A stretch of 64,000 bases of DNA from Wurfbainia villosa (GCA_025175895.1 CM046005.1:61094325-61158324), one strand, 5' to 3'. Shown: positions 46,130 through 58,586, numbered from the stretch's first letter. Numbers and translations are program-made. Notes: generated by a model from the letters alone, not told the origin.

Positions 46130-47575
46130 CCATGCAAGAAGAACTAGCACAATTATAAGAAATGAAGTATGGGACTTAGTACCTCCACCAACAAATAAAT
46201 CAATCTTAGACACTAAATGGGTATTTAGAAATAAATTAGATGATCAAGGAGATATAATAAGGAATAAAGCTCGATTAGTAGTGAAAGGGTTTAGTCAAAT
46301 AGATGGGTAAGACTATGATGAAACTTATGCCCCAGTAGCTAGGCTTGAGTCAATTAGGATGTTGCTAGCCTATGCAGCACACAAAGGATTCAAGCTATAC
46401 CAAATGGATGTTAAGTCCGCATTCTTAAATGGAGTAATAAAAGAAGAGGTATACATAAGTCAACCCCCAAGTTTTGAAAGTTTAGAATACCTTAATCATG
46501 TATACAAGTTATAAAAGGCCTTGTATGGACTAAAACAAGCTCCTTGAGCATGGTATGAAAGATTATCTTCATATTTAATTTCAAAGGGCTTTAGACAAGA
46601 TCAAATTGACTCAACCCTCTTCGTAAAAACTTTGGAACTAGATATTTTTATTGCTCAAATATATGTGATGATATAGTATTTGGATCAACAAATTCAAATT
46701 TTTTAAAAGAATTCATAACCTTAATGGAACTAGAGCTCGAAATGAGTCTAGTAGGTGAATTGAACTTCTTTTTAGGTCTACAAATAAAACAAACAAGAGA
46801 CGGTAACCATATATATCAAAACAAATATGCAAGAGAGTTAATTAATAAATTTGAAATGGAAAATGTAGAAGAAATAAAAACACCTATGGCAACAAATGTT
46901 ATATTAGATGATGACAAAGAGGGAAAGTCTGTAGATCTAAAGCACTATAGAAGTGCCATAGGAAGTTTATTATACTTTATTGCAAGTAGACCTGACATAT
47001 TATTTGTAGTAAGTATGTGTGCTAGATATCATACTTGTGCTAAGGAATCACATTTAATACATGTTAAAAGAATTCTAAGACACATTAAAGGAACAATTAA
47101 TGTAGGAATGTTATACCCAAGAACTAATAACTTTGAGTTAGTAGGATACTCAGACTCAGACTATGTTGGGTGTAAACTGGATAGGAAGAGTACTAGTAGA
47201 GGATGTCAACTTTTAGGATCATGCTTGGTTAGTTGGTTCAGTAGGAAACAACATTGTATTGCACTTTCTACAACTGAAGTCGAATTCATAGCATTAGGAG
47301 AATGTGTGGCACAATTATTATGGATGATGCACAAACTTAACGATTTTGAATTAGAATACAAAAATGTCAAAATATTGGTTGATAACATAAGTTCAGTAAA
47401 CTTAACTAAAAATCTAATTCATCACTCATGTACTAAACATATTGATGTTAAACATCACTTTGTAAGAGATCATGTGGCAAAGGGAAGTATTGAACTCAAT
47501 TATGTTGAGTCCAAGACTAATATTGCTGACATTTTTACTAAACCACTTCCAGAAGCTGAGTTTAGTATCCTTTGA
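46130..47575 (+). pseudogene. S1 reverse transcriptase-RNase H
   Basis: RT motifs are DYDETYAPVARLESIRMLL, YQMDVKSAFLNG and YGLKQAP with intervening stops. At the catalytic YVDD box (about 46655-46675) one base is missing, shifting the frame. The 46724-47575 frame (283 codons) is continuous: LNFFLGLQIKQT, YRSAIGSLLYF, then RNase H with GYSDSDYVGCKLDRKSTSRG, CIALSTTEVEFIALGECVAQ and KTNIADIFTKPLPEAEF. Confidence 0.92.
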
Positions 47576-48687
47576 ATACAACTAGGGTTATGCTTAGTAG
47601 ACTAGGCTTCTTTAATGTTTCATTATTCAAAATATATTTTTTACTAAGTAATATTATTTTTAAAGAAAAATAAAAATTGATCTAGTCTAGGTCAAGTTTA
47701 GATTTCTTGATCCTATTGTCCTAGGTAAGCCTTCACATCTCATAAACACCTAGGACTATCAATTTGTGTTTTGAGCCACAAAGATGGGTATGAGATGCTA
47801 GGACTACACCTCTGGTTCTAGATGCAGACTCAATGCATCGACATGAACCAAAAAGGAGGTTTTAAGCAAATCAATCACTTCGATGATTAACTCTAAGCTA
47901 AAGCTTGATGATAATTCGATATCACTTAAGCTATTAAAGAGTTGGAAATTTACTTTAAGGATAATTTTTAGATGTTTATTTACAATATATGTTATTATAG
48001 GAATTCATGCTTGGACATTTCTATTTCATTTGCATTACTTAGAATTTTTTGATAAGGGGAGAAAATAATTTAAAGACTATTAATTTTGAAGAACTTTATT
48101 TAAGGGGGCATTTTGAAAATATTTTAGCTTTATTTAAGGGGGAGTGAAAATTTTGAATATCTGGTTTAAAAAGCTGACTTTAAATCTTTTGTAAAGCTTA
48201 AGTACTTTTGAATTATTCATTTAAGTATTTTAAGTTTAAAAAGTTTTAATTTTTGAAAATCTTTTGAAGAGCCTATGTATTTTAAAATTCTTTTGAACTT
48301 TAAAAAAAACTTAAGTCTTTTGAAAAGCTTAAAGTACTTTGAAATGCATATTTATATTGAAAAACTTAGGCATTTTTGAAATACTTATGAAGCTTGTCAA
48401 GCTAAAAATTTTTGTCAGAAGTAACTTTCATAAATTTAGTCCTTTTGTTGAAAAGCTAAATACTTTGAATTTTGGCATTTGGTGATTAATAGTATTTTTG
48501 ATGTATGCCAAAGGGGTAGAGAGAGAAGGTTTAAAGTAAGGAAGCATTTCGTGCATATGAACACTTCATGCATATAAATGTTATACATGTTTAGCTTGAT
48601 GCATTACTTTTATATGTTGAATTTGATATACTGCAATTTGAATCTTCTAACTTTAACCGATGTCTTGTCATACATAAAAAAGGGAGA
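47576..48687 (+). other. S1 3' untranslated region with polypurine tracts
   Basis: AT-rich with repeated ttttgaa/aagct words and purine tracts at 48102 (aagggggca), 48135 (aagggggagtg) and 48675-48687 (aaaaaagggagaga). No envelope-like gene is visible. The last tract abuts ttgtttatgcaggg, which may be the 3' LTR start. Confidence 0.7.
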
Positions 48688-48793
48688 GATTGTTTATGCA
48701 GGGAGCATCATTCCTTAGTTTTGATGTGTGAACCATAAGTTAAAGTTAGGATTTACTTGTGTTTTGATATGAGTGTTAAGTGTTATTCTGAGC

Positions 48794-49530
48794 AAGAGTA
48801 TGAGTCCCAAGACTCCTGAAGAAATAGCCGAGATGAATAAAAAATTATATGTCAATGTTATAGGTAGTTTGATATACACTATGTTATGTACTCATCCCGA
48901 TATCAACTATGCTATTGGCTTAGTCAGTCATTTTTAATCAAATCCAGGACTGAGACACTGGAAGTCAGTGAAAAAGATATTCAGATATCTAAAAGCAACA
49001 ACAGGTTATAGTATCTATTATTAAGGATTAGATATGTGTCTGAAGGGCTATTCATATGCAGATTGGGTTGGTGACCTAGATGATAGAAAATCCACATCAT
49101 ACTATGTGTTCTTGCTAAATGGTGGTGCCATCTTCTGGAACAGCAAGAAACATGCTTGTGTTTCCTTGTAAATTATGGAAGCTAAATATTTGGCATGTTC
49201 AACAACTATACAAGAAGTAGTCTAGTTAAGGAGGTTCCTGCAGTATCTGAAGATTGTTGAGGACAATGCGAGTCTAGTGACCATCTACTATGACAATCAA
49301 GCTGCTATAGCTTATTCCAAGGATCTTGAATATCACAGTAAGGGTAAGCATATAGCTATAAAATATAAATTTATAGGGGATATTATTGTTAAGAAGAAGG
49401 TGATTCTTGAGTATATCCCTACATGTGTTATGCTTTTAGATTTATTTACTATGTCGATGACTAGAGAGTGATTTAATGAGCATGTAAAGTCTATAGGACT
49501 TCGTAGAATGTAACAATTTTATAATGACAA
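48794..49530 (+). pseudogene. K1 RT C-terminus and RNase H
   Basis: Reads SKSMSPKTPEEIAEMNKKLY, GSLIYTMLCTHPDINYAIG, GYSYADWVGDLDDRKST, YVFLLNGGAIFWNSKKH, then 49277-49471 with TIYYDNQAAIAYSKDLEYHS, ending FNEHVKSIGLRRM. This is typical of Tork-lineage RNase H, though of a different family from T1. Five or so stops. Confidence 0.88.
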
Positions 49531-50671
49531 TCTGATATTGTAATTTGATTGTTTGAAATGTCAGTCATAATTTATTCAGCGTATATCATGTTACATTCTG
49601 ATAATATCTCGGTGAGTATGTTGGTAGGCAGTGATTGGTCCTCTAACATGGACAATCATTTCTATTTGTTAAATACAAATAGGGGAAAGACCATTACTTA
49701 TAGGATAGCTTTGGAATCTATATGTATAAAGATACATATTTATAAGCTATGGTCGTCTTGATATTTGTATCAAGATAAGATCATTTAAGAATAGTGATCG
49801 AAGTATATGCTCTCATCATTTATTATACTTGTTTGGAGCCATATTTGAATTCATATGTTGAATTCAGGATTAGACATTTGGAATGTCTAGATTAAAATCT
49901 ATACGTTGTTAATTAGAGAAAAACATGCACTCTTTACTGGTAAAGACAATAACATCGTAATATGTGATTCATACCACATGTTCTATGACGACAATAAGGG
50001 TAGTAGGAGAATAGATCCATGTTTCTCTAGTATGTGAGCCCTTTGAGATTATATGTTAATCTCAGCATTTGCCCTTTGTAACTATTTAGCTCTCTACTTG
50101 AAGTTTTAATCAGGGTCTGCAACATTAGTATGTAAACCTATTGACTATAGAAGATTCGATATATTGAACATGACTAGGAAAGAGACTGATTAAAATGAAT
50201 AGATTCGAGCTAAAAAGGAAGATTAAATAGATTTAGATCTTTTGGTGTAATTCACTGATCAACCCATTTCTGTTGTGTATGGAAATGATTATGAATATTT
50301 AGAATATGGAACATGCTCTTGACATGATGGTCATTACGAGGGATTAGATATGTTCATATTTAAGTAAATAAAGATTATTTAATCTGAGTAAATAGCAAGA
50401 CATAGATGTATCAAGGAGAATGGTTGTGTACCACCTGGAAAATGACTGTGTCATTCAGAGAATGGTTATGTACCATTTGGGGAGTGGCTAAGTTCGGTGT
50501 AACAATTTTTCTTATCATCAATCACTCTATGAGAAACTATGTAAGGTGTAACAACTTTCTTAGCATTGGATTACTCAGTTTGCTTGTTGTCACACAAACC
50601 ATTTTTCTAAGTATGAATTGGTTGTTCTATTAGTCTGTGTGACTTTTGATCTCTATTCTTTTGGTCTTTAT
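49531..50671 (+). other. K1 3' untranslated region
   Basis: Non-coding, 1.1 kb. gaatggttatgtaccatttgg-type sentences repeat at 50418-50480. The terminal gtgact...atctctattctttt.gtct block recurs beyond A3 at 52203-52235. Confidence 0.7.
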
Positions 50672-52199
50672 TGTAGGAACTTCGGTGAGCGCTATAGGGG
50701 GGTGAATGGCACGTTTGTTGACGTAGATGGAATTCGATCACGTGCTTGCTAAAATTGTTAGTGTACACAACGGAATATATAATAATAAAACAAATACACA
50801 ACAACAAGCACACAATACATACGAATATACATGGTTCGGAACCTTAGGGTTCCTACTCCACAGGGCGAGCTCAACGAGCTCTAGTGATGCACACACCATT
50901 AATAAAACTCCTTCTCAGTGAGACATCGGAGGTGGAGAAACCTCGTACAAAAGATTACAACAGTAATACAAAAGATACAAGTGATTACAAAGATAAAAGG
51001 AAATACAAGTAAAGAAAAACACTTTACAAGAATACTTTGAATGCTTGATCTTTGGTTGCTTGCGAAATGCCTTGGAGATCTAGATTGCAGCAGCAATTCC
51101 CCTTCAAATTGCCTTAATTAAGAATCATGGCCAAAAACCTCCCCTTCGAGCTCCTTATAAAGCTATAACTCAGGCTGATTTCTGCCTAGCAGCCGACTGC
51201 CAAAAGGCCCTAGTAGATTGCTCCTGGAGTCGTTGTCTCACAACGACTTAATCCACATCGGAATTCCAGCCAACGAATACACTGGCAGTCGACTGCCATT
51301 CCCATCAGTCGACTGTTGAAGTCTGTAGCCGACTGCTTAGTCATCTATTGAGCATTCTTCCTTCGCGACCAAAACCAGCAACAGTCGATTGTCCTCCATG
51401 GGAGTCGATGTCTCATGGGCAGTCGACTGCCCAATGCTAGCAGTCGACTGCCAAGGCCACTTATCGCAGTTGAATGTCAGTCGACTCACGATAGTTGACT
51501 GGTTATAATTCCAGTCGACTGCTCATTGTCGACTCAGCTACCAAGTGTCAAACACTAGACCAGTCGACTACTACACCTCAACCATGAGGTTTACCCCAAG
51601 TATGATGCCCTCATACTTCCTAGATCACCCTTATCTTAGACCTAAGCCTTCTAGCCACCTCTATCAGCCTCATGCCTATCGGATCCCTCCAAGTCATCCA
51701 TGACTTGTTCATCCATATGCTAGCCTTCAGGTGCTTCCATTGGCTATTGTCATGCTAAGCTAGTCTACACCTCCAAGGCACATTGGACTTATGCTGCCAA
51801 GGCACACGCTTGGACTTTACACCGCCAACCATTGGACTTATGTTGCAAAGACTCCACCCTTACTTTACGCCATCAATATCAACCCTTGGACTTCCCTTGC
51901 CAACCCATGTTGGACCTTCCAATTGCCAAGACTCAAGCTTGGACTTTCATTTGCCAAGACCCATACTTGGACTTTCTATGTCAAGTACTCAAGATTTGGA
52001 CTTTACCATTGCCAAGACCCATGCTTGGACTTTCCATGCCAAGTGTCCCACTTGGACTTATCCATCATATGGTCCACCCCATGTCAACAATATAGTCAAC
52101 CCATTGTCAAACAATGGTCAACTCATCGTCAAACATCAAAACACTACTCGAGTCAAACTCGAGTATGGTCAATCGTGACCTGGGTCGATTGTACCAACA
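50672..52199 (-). mobile_element. A3: solo family-A LTR
   Basis: A 1,528-base LTR from tgtaggaac to gtaccaaca, with no PBS, PPT or interior on either side. Flanks tttat (50667-50671) and tttgt (52200-52204) fit a TSD with one mismatch. It has a palindrome cluster at 51290-51560 and a ccaag/cttgg array at 51783-52060. Confidence 0.85.
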
Positions 52200-52204
52200 T
52201 TTGT

Positions 52205-52249
52205 GACTATTAATCTCTATTCTTTTAGTCTTCATGACTATGAACTCCG
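52205..52249 (+). other. K1 fragment between A3 and A4
   Basis: gactattaatctctattctttt...gaactccg continues K1's 3' untranslated region. It ends with ctccg, the left TSD of A4. Confidence 0.7.
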
Positions 52250-53090
52250 TGTAGGAGATTTGACGCCGCTAGAGGGGGGGTGAATAACGTTTGACCGTTC
52301 ATAGATGGAATTCGTTCGCGTTTGATCGTCTACAATCTTGTTAGCACAGTGGAATGGTAATAACAAATAAATATAACAAGACACACAATCACAACATGAT
52401 CATATAACGTGGTTCGGAACCGAAATGGTTCATACTCCATGGATCGACCTCTAACGAGCTCTAGCGATGCCAATGCAATCACTAATCAATAAACTCCTTC
52501 TCGACAACAAGTCGGAGGTGGAGAAACCTCGTACAAACATTTACAACAATAAACGAAAGAAATACAAGCAAATACAAAGGAAATGTAAAGAACACTTTAC
52601 ACAACTAGGGTTTGAGTGCTTTGCTTGTTGGTTGCTTGGATGAGGTTGAAGGGCCCTGAAATGCACCTGCAAATCGCCTCAAGAAAGCTCCCCAAGAACT
52701 GATAATGAAATCCTCCACGAGCTCCTTTTTTTGACCTGCATCGGGCTGGATTTCCGCCTATCAGTCGACTACCATAAGTCACCAGTCGACTGATGTCACT
52801 GTTGTCGTGAGACAACGACTCAATCCACGTCGGACAAGTTCCAACGGGACTCTTGGCGATCGGCGCCAACATTGATGATCATGCCGCGCCCGTGGTCGGC
52901 GCCCGATCGGCTCACGGAGCATCATGCTCGACACTCGGTGGCGATCATTGCCATCCCTTGCAATCGGCGTTATCGACATCGATCATTGCTCAATGAGCGA
53001 TCGGCCCGCGAGCAATTCCAGCTATTAAGCGGCAGTCGAACTCAAGTCGACTCACGGCAGTCGAACCGGCCATAATGCCAGTCGACTGCC
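52250..53090 (-). mobile_element. A4 3' LTR, U5-side part only
   Basis: Matches the first ~840 bases (plus orientation) of 58660-60396. The rest of the LTR with the tandem array, the PPT and roughly 470 bases of interior are gone; L2 occupies the gap. The palindrome zone 52855-53000 reads mainly as gatcg/cggcgcc-type sequence instead of cagtcgactg. Confidence 0.88.
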
Positions 53091-53385
53091 TGTTGGCAAT
53101 GTGCTAATCCTCGGAGGCTCATTGGCTCCCATGTCCCCGGATTAAAATTTTCACTAATGAAAACTAATCCGGATGGGATGAGTTTCCTTAGCACAACCAA
53201 TTCATCGTCATGCCAACGACTCGAGCGATCACTTGAACAAACTTGTTGTTCAAGCAATCAACTCTTCTAGTCGGTTAGCCGCGGAAGAGACGACAGACGG
53301 ATCACCATTTTTTATGTTTATCTTCGGGGTCCATGATTATACAAATACATACAAATGTAAACTAGTATAATCAACAATACTAACA
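53091..53385 (-). mobile_element. L2: short LTR-like segment at a deletion junction
   Basis: A 295-base tgttggcaatg...tactaaca. Its middle (atgtccccggattaaaa, cacttgaacaaac, gttagccgcggaagagacga) resembles the minus strand of L3 near 56640-56810, so it is a relative of the L3 LTR. No matching TSD (ctgcc on the left, gcacc on the right). Confidence 0.7.
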
Positions 53386-54839
53386 GCACCAACAATGTCC
53401 TTGGGAAGGCCCTAAGCCAATAGGAACTCTAAACCATCAAAATTAAGGTTCTAAGTTCAACATAGAACTTTCACCCACCCTAAATTTGATACTTTGACCT
53501 AACACATCTCCTAATCCATATCCAATGGATTTTCACCCTTTATAATGCTTCCCAAAGCATATCCTAGGGTTAAGAGAGATTAGGGACCTCTACAATGGTT
53601 GAACACGGGATAAACAACCTTGTTTTCCCGAAATCATACCCGGATGACTCGACGATGTCGAATCACGATCGCCACCCATATCACCAATCGCCACTAAGGC
53701 GATCGATGTAAATTTCCAATTTCACCATCGAATCGAGATTTGGAAAAGCATAAGTAATTCTACGTAATTTGAAAAATCATAAAATTTGATACGTATATTA
53801 CTTATAGTCAATACAATGGGTGAAAATATTTGAAAATTATTTTACCCATAAAATAGTGAGTTTGATACAAAACTCAAAACCATTGAAATTTTCAATGTTT
53901 TGGCCCTATTTTGTATCAACTCTATCAATGGTGATTGCTATCAAAAGATAGACTTCACCAAGGTTTTTCAAAATGATTTTAAAATGTTTTTAAAACCTTA
54001 TTTTGAATCATATTCCTTGGGCTCTATGTACATGACTTGTACACATGCTCTCCCAATGATCCACTAATTGAAATTAGATGAGTTTTTAGTTCATCTAGAT
54101 GCAAAAACTATGCACCTTGAACTTAACTCATATCCTTGCATCTCACATGTATCTAGGGTGTATAAATACACATACATGTCAATTGGATGTGAGATACGGG
54201 TTTTGATTCATTTTATCTAGGGTTTCATGCATTTTCTAAGGCAACCCTACTTGATTCCCTTATGAATGGGACTCCAAGTCATGCCATAGTCCTTAAATCA
54301 ATTTCAATCGAAATTTTTCTTAAATGCATGAATGATTATGGCATTAATGATGATATAAATAAGCATATGCTCATAATCATGATGTCATGGCATAAGATGA
54401 AATCTAAAAACACATGACATTTAAAACCTTAATCCTAAAACATGAACATGACATATAAAATGATTAAAAGTAAGCATGATGTCATGGCATGTTATATGGC
54501 AAACAAGGTATGGCATATAAAATATATAGGTATCATAATACCTAAATTTTAATATTAATTGCCATTTGTTGGGATTAATCATATTTTGCCATATTAACCT
54601 AATCTCCCTAGTGTGTCAAAAACCCAAAATGGCACACTAACCTCTAAACCCAACTTGTGCCAATTTGATCATTTTACCAAAACTTCTCAATTAATATTGA
54701 CACATCCTAAAATCCTTTAGAATTCCAATCTAACCACATCCCAAGGTAACCAAAACCTTGAAAATGACCTAAAATGCCACCTTTTCCATGGTTGAGTTAA
54801 CTACCCATCCAATCAAGGTTGGCACACCCTAAACCCATC
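53386..54839 (-). other. A4 3' untranslated region
   Basis: Parallel to A2 29620-31089, including caccaacaatgtccttgg, the gtgagtttgatacaaaactc stretch and ggcacaccctaaaccc. The palindrome trio of A2 (29881-29950) is replaced at 53645-53710 by gatcgcc/ggcgatcg-type words. Confidence 0.8.
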
Positions 54840-54949
54840 TTAGCGTGAATCAATCACGCTCTTAGGAACCCAAAACCGATTTGAACTCCTAGGGTTAATT
54901 AGGTATTCCTTAGGGATAACCTCCCTAGATACCTTCCTAATGACTCTCC
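54840..54949 (-). pseudogene. A4 gag C-terminus
   Basis: Minus strand equals the last ~36 residues of A2 Gag (REVIPKEY...FWVPKS) with a TAA at 54840-54842. It is separated from the rest of gag by L3. Confidence 0.85.
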
Positions 54950-56908
54950 TGTAGGGATGTATACTTAAAAGTCTAATTTTTGTATGAACATCTTTATTTT
55001 GAAATAAGAATCACATGATCATTGTTTGCATATTTTTTTATGCAATATTGTCTAATACGTTACATTGTAGATAACATGGTGTGTGGTGTCACACGGGAGA
55101 TCATGTTATCGGCTCCTTGTAAAGTATAAGTAAAGGCTCACAACCGAGATGGCTTTGGACAAACCATCGGAATGGTTGTAGTGTGATTTGGTATTGGTTT
55201 GTCTTGACCATAGAATCACACTAGTGCACTTTGTGTGTATTGAGCAGGACCGACACAGAGGTGATTCGATTTATTGCTGACTACATAATCGAATCGGACC
55301 TCAGATATTATTTAGTACATGCTCTTAATCCCGATATAATAACGGGCACATATACTTGGTACTCATCTCTTTGATTTACCAATGGGCGAGATTTATAGAT
55401 TAAATCGATAGACTCGGTAAGTTGGGAGATGATATTATTTATATGGTGTGCCATTGATTATAGGAGGAAACCGTGTCTTATATATTAGGATGATGATGTC
55501 CCCTTGAGGAGCTCATAAGGTTCATCATGTAAACCCTGCAGGTGGACTTGGTCCGACATGATGAAAAGGTTGAGTGGTACTACTCATGGAGTTAGATGTC
55601 GATTAATTAATGGTCAGTAAATTAATTAATTGACGGACATTCGAGATCTTAAACACGGGGAGAAAATGTACAAATAATATATGGAGCCCATATTATCATA
55701 TGGGGGTTGGTGAGGTAGATCAATGATGGACCTTTAGTGGATTGGACCATCATTAGTGGATCGGACTTTATGTGGGCTTGATCCATGGGTGACCAAGACC
55801 CAACTCCTCCTCATGGTCCCTAATGTAGCCCATTAACACCTCAAGATGCTTAGATCCAATGGATAGAAACAAAACACTAAGATCCATTGGTAGAGATTAA
55901 ATCTCTAAGATCCGACGGTTGAGATTAAATCTCTAGATCCGACGGTTGAGATTAAATCCCTAGAACCAATGGAGGAGATTAATTCACGGCTTATCCCCAA
56001 ACTCTATAAAAGGTGGCATGGGGTTGGCGTGAAGAAGAATATAGAGAGGGAGCAAGGCTTGGGCGGCAAGAATAGGGCAATCCTAGTTGAGATAGGATTG
56101 GAATTAGGGTTAGGGTTTTGAGGCTAGGGTGGCACAAATAAGGAAGGTTCTTTCTCTCTTCTTCTTCCTCTTTGTGCCAACGTCCAGCAGCCTTATCCAT
56201 CTCTTTTCCAGCCTTGGCCGGCACCCAAGGTCCTCTTCTTCTCCTCCTTAGGTGGTGGAAACAAGATATAGGGTTTCCCTTGGTGTCTTGGTAGTTTTCC
56301 ACCATCTCCTTCTCCTTTTAGTTGGCCGGCGGCAAGAGCTTTGATAGCTCCTTGTTGGTTGAGTTTTTGAAGGAGATAAACATTGTTTCTCTTCTTCCTC
56401 TTGCTTGGGAAAAGCAAGGAAGGAAGTTTTTCGATCTAGGAGCTTCGACTTTTGGTGGATCGTCGCCCACACGACGTCCAAAAGGAGGAGGGTCATACAT
56501 TAGAAGACCAAGAGGTATAACTATTCTTCTATCTCTTTTGTTCATTGCTTGTGTTTGTTTTTCAAAATATAAGCATGTTATATTTCTGTAAATAGGCTAA
56601 ATAATACTTGGATCCCGAGTATAAACACAAAAACCGGCGATCCGGACATCGTCTATTCCGCGGCTACTCGTAGAATAGAGGATGGTCGCTTGAACAACTA
56701 GTTTGTTCAAGTGACCTCTCTAAACGAATAGCACGACGATGACTTGGTTGCTTTGGCAATCCCTCTTGTCTAGGATTAAATTTTTTTTTAATCCGGGGAC
56801 ATCGAAGGGATCGCCATGGTCAAGCACCCGAGGTGAAGGGGAAGCGAAGTTTCCCCTCACGGATCAACCCCAACAATTGGTATCAGAGCTTCCGGGCAAA
56901 ACCTTTCA
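54950..56908 (+). mobile_element. L3: 5' LTR plus PBS stub inserted in A4 gag
   Basis: LTR tgtagggatgt...ccccaaca (54950-56875, 1,926 bases) is followed by PBS attggtatcagagct (56876-56890) and 18 more bases. A4 gag then resumes. Flanks tctcc (54945-54949) and cctcc (56909-56913) are TSD-like. TATA box tataaaagg at 56005-56013. No coding region; frames at 55991-56591 are on both strands and lack domains. No second LTR. Confidence 0.82.
56005..56013 (+). promoter_or_regulatory. TATA box of L3 LTR
   Basis: ctctataaaaggtgg on the plus strand, about 870 bases before the LTR end. This gives a plus-strand promoter within the minus-strand A4. Confidence 0.65.
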
Positions 56909-58586
56909 CCTCCTAGGCTTGTTAGCCTTGGTCATTTGGGTCTTACCTAGGTTGACTCTAGGGGTAACTCCCCTTGCAACCTTTTTAGTGGCCACCCTAG
57001 GTTTCCTAGAAACCCTAGCCACTAGGCACAACCTTTGGTCAACTCTAGGGATGACTTCCCTATTGACCTTGGTCTTCCTAGACCTAGTTTGTGTTCCATA
57101 GTCAAATGGAACACTATGATAAGCCACTTTAGGCTTAGGTTTGTGACCCAAACCTTGCTGGCCCTTGGTTGACTTTTGTCTTTTAACTCCTAGGTGTTGA
57201 CTTTGAGTCCTAGACCTTTGACTTTGACTTTTGGACCCTTGATTTTGACCACTAGACCCTTGCATTTGATTTTGCATAATTTTGAGGGTCTTTTCTAATT
57301 TCTCAAGCCTTGATCTCAAGGCTTGATTCTCTAATTCTAATTGCCCCATTTTTGAGTTTTGATTTAAACCATGGGCATTGATTGTCCTTTCTAGGCATAT
57401 GCCTAGTCCATTTAGGGTTAAACCCTAGGTGTTCTCCTATTTTCTTGATAGATTCCCTAGGTAAAATATTTTTAGGTACATTAGTCCCAAATTTCTTCTT
57501 ATTTCCTAAGTGGACACTCTTAGCACCTAAACAAATATGTCTATTATTTCTAGCATGCTTTTCATGTACAATAGCAAGACTATTAAAATTATTCTTAACA
57601 TGCTTTTTATCCCTAGAAGTTGAAAGTGCATTAATAAATTTTACCTTTGGGTTTGCCTTGGAGGCTCCCCCTACTTGTGTTACTCCTTCTTGCCTTTTCT
57701 TCTTCCCCCTTGGGCAATGACTCCGGTAATGCCCCTTTGAGTTGCACTTGAAACATATGATATGCTCCTTGCTCTTTTGACTTTGGGGACCGACATCCTT
57801 GACTTTTGGTACCGGTGGAGCTTTTCTGATCTTCTTTGGGCACTTGCTTTTATAGTGCCCGATTTCCCTACACTCAAAACATATTATATGCATTTTATTA
57901 TTAACACATATGTTTGAGTTACCTAGGTTAATGGAGACCAGAATTGGACTTTGGGCTTCTTCATCTTGACCGGATGTCGAAGCTTCTTCTTGATGTTCTG
58001 GTGTGAAAGTTATCTCCTCCCCCTCAATCCTTGAGGTGGATGCTTCTTCCACTTCCTCCACCTCCTTGGAGATTGATGGCCTCTCAACCTCCAATTCTTC
58101 ACACTCTCCTCTTGCCCCGGATGTTGACTCTTCTTCAACTTCCGAATCCTCACTTGCTTGTGAGGAGGAGCTTGCTTCTTCGGCCTCTTCCGATTGAACC
58201 GATGAGCATTCTACATCTTCTTCTTCTTCTTGGACCAGTTGAGGGTTTTCATGGAGCTTGGCCAAATCGCTCCATAGCTCCTTGGCATCCACATAGTCAC
58301 CTAGACTACACAAGAGGTCATTAGGAATTAAATCAAAAATGAATTTAATTACCTTCTTGTTTTTCTCGAATTGTTGGAGTTGCTCCTCACTCCACTTCTT
58401 CTTCTTGAGAAACCCTCCCTTTGGTCCCTTAGGATATTCAAATCCTTCCATCAACGCGGACCACTCCTCAAGGTCTCTCATCATCAAAAAATCTTCAATT
58501 CTCGCCTTCCAAGAATTGAAACCTTCTCATCCATAGAAGGAATAGGGAATTGGGGTGTTGATGTCCCATCCCAATGGTTCTTCCAT
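56909..58586 (-). pseudogene. A4 gag, main part
   Basis: ATG at 58586 (MEEPLGWD). A stop near 58530 replaces the Arg of YGREGF (CGA to TGA). The 57303-58487 frame (394 codons) has the N-terminal domain, acidic Ser-rich region, and both knuckles (CFECREIGHYKSKC, CFKCNSKGHYRSHC). A one-base gain near 57350 shifts into 56906-57349 with GQLELENQALRSRLEKLEK. Two lesions plus L3 make it inactive, but it shows that the two-knuckle Gag is a family trait. Confidence 0.9.

Larger units (their letters stand above)
41756..48790 (+). mobile_element. S1: SIRE/Maximus-like Ty1/copia, degraded
   Basis: A plus-strand copia element with PBS, gag, protease, integrase, RT and RNase H in order. The left boundary is taken from a possible short LTR ending ctaaca at 41993. 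The right boundary is where K1 sequence starts. Gag and RNase H resemble S2-type (SIRE) proteins. It is AT-rich with many stops, so it is old. The two ends do not match as LTRs. Confidence 0.8.

Noticed and set aside
47576..48687. Envelope-like third gene sometimes found in SIRE elements
   Set aside because: No frame longer than about 60 codons and no membrane-segment pattern in the interval.
55991..56591. Overlapping 74-104-codon frames around the L3 TATA box
   Set aside because: They occur on both strands in an LTR and share no known motif.
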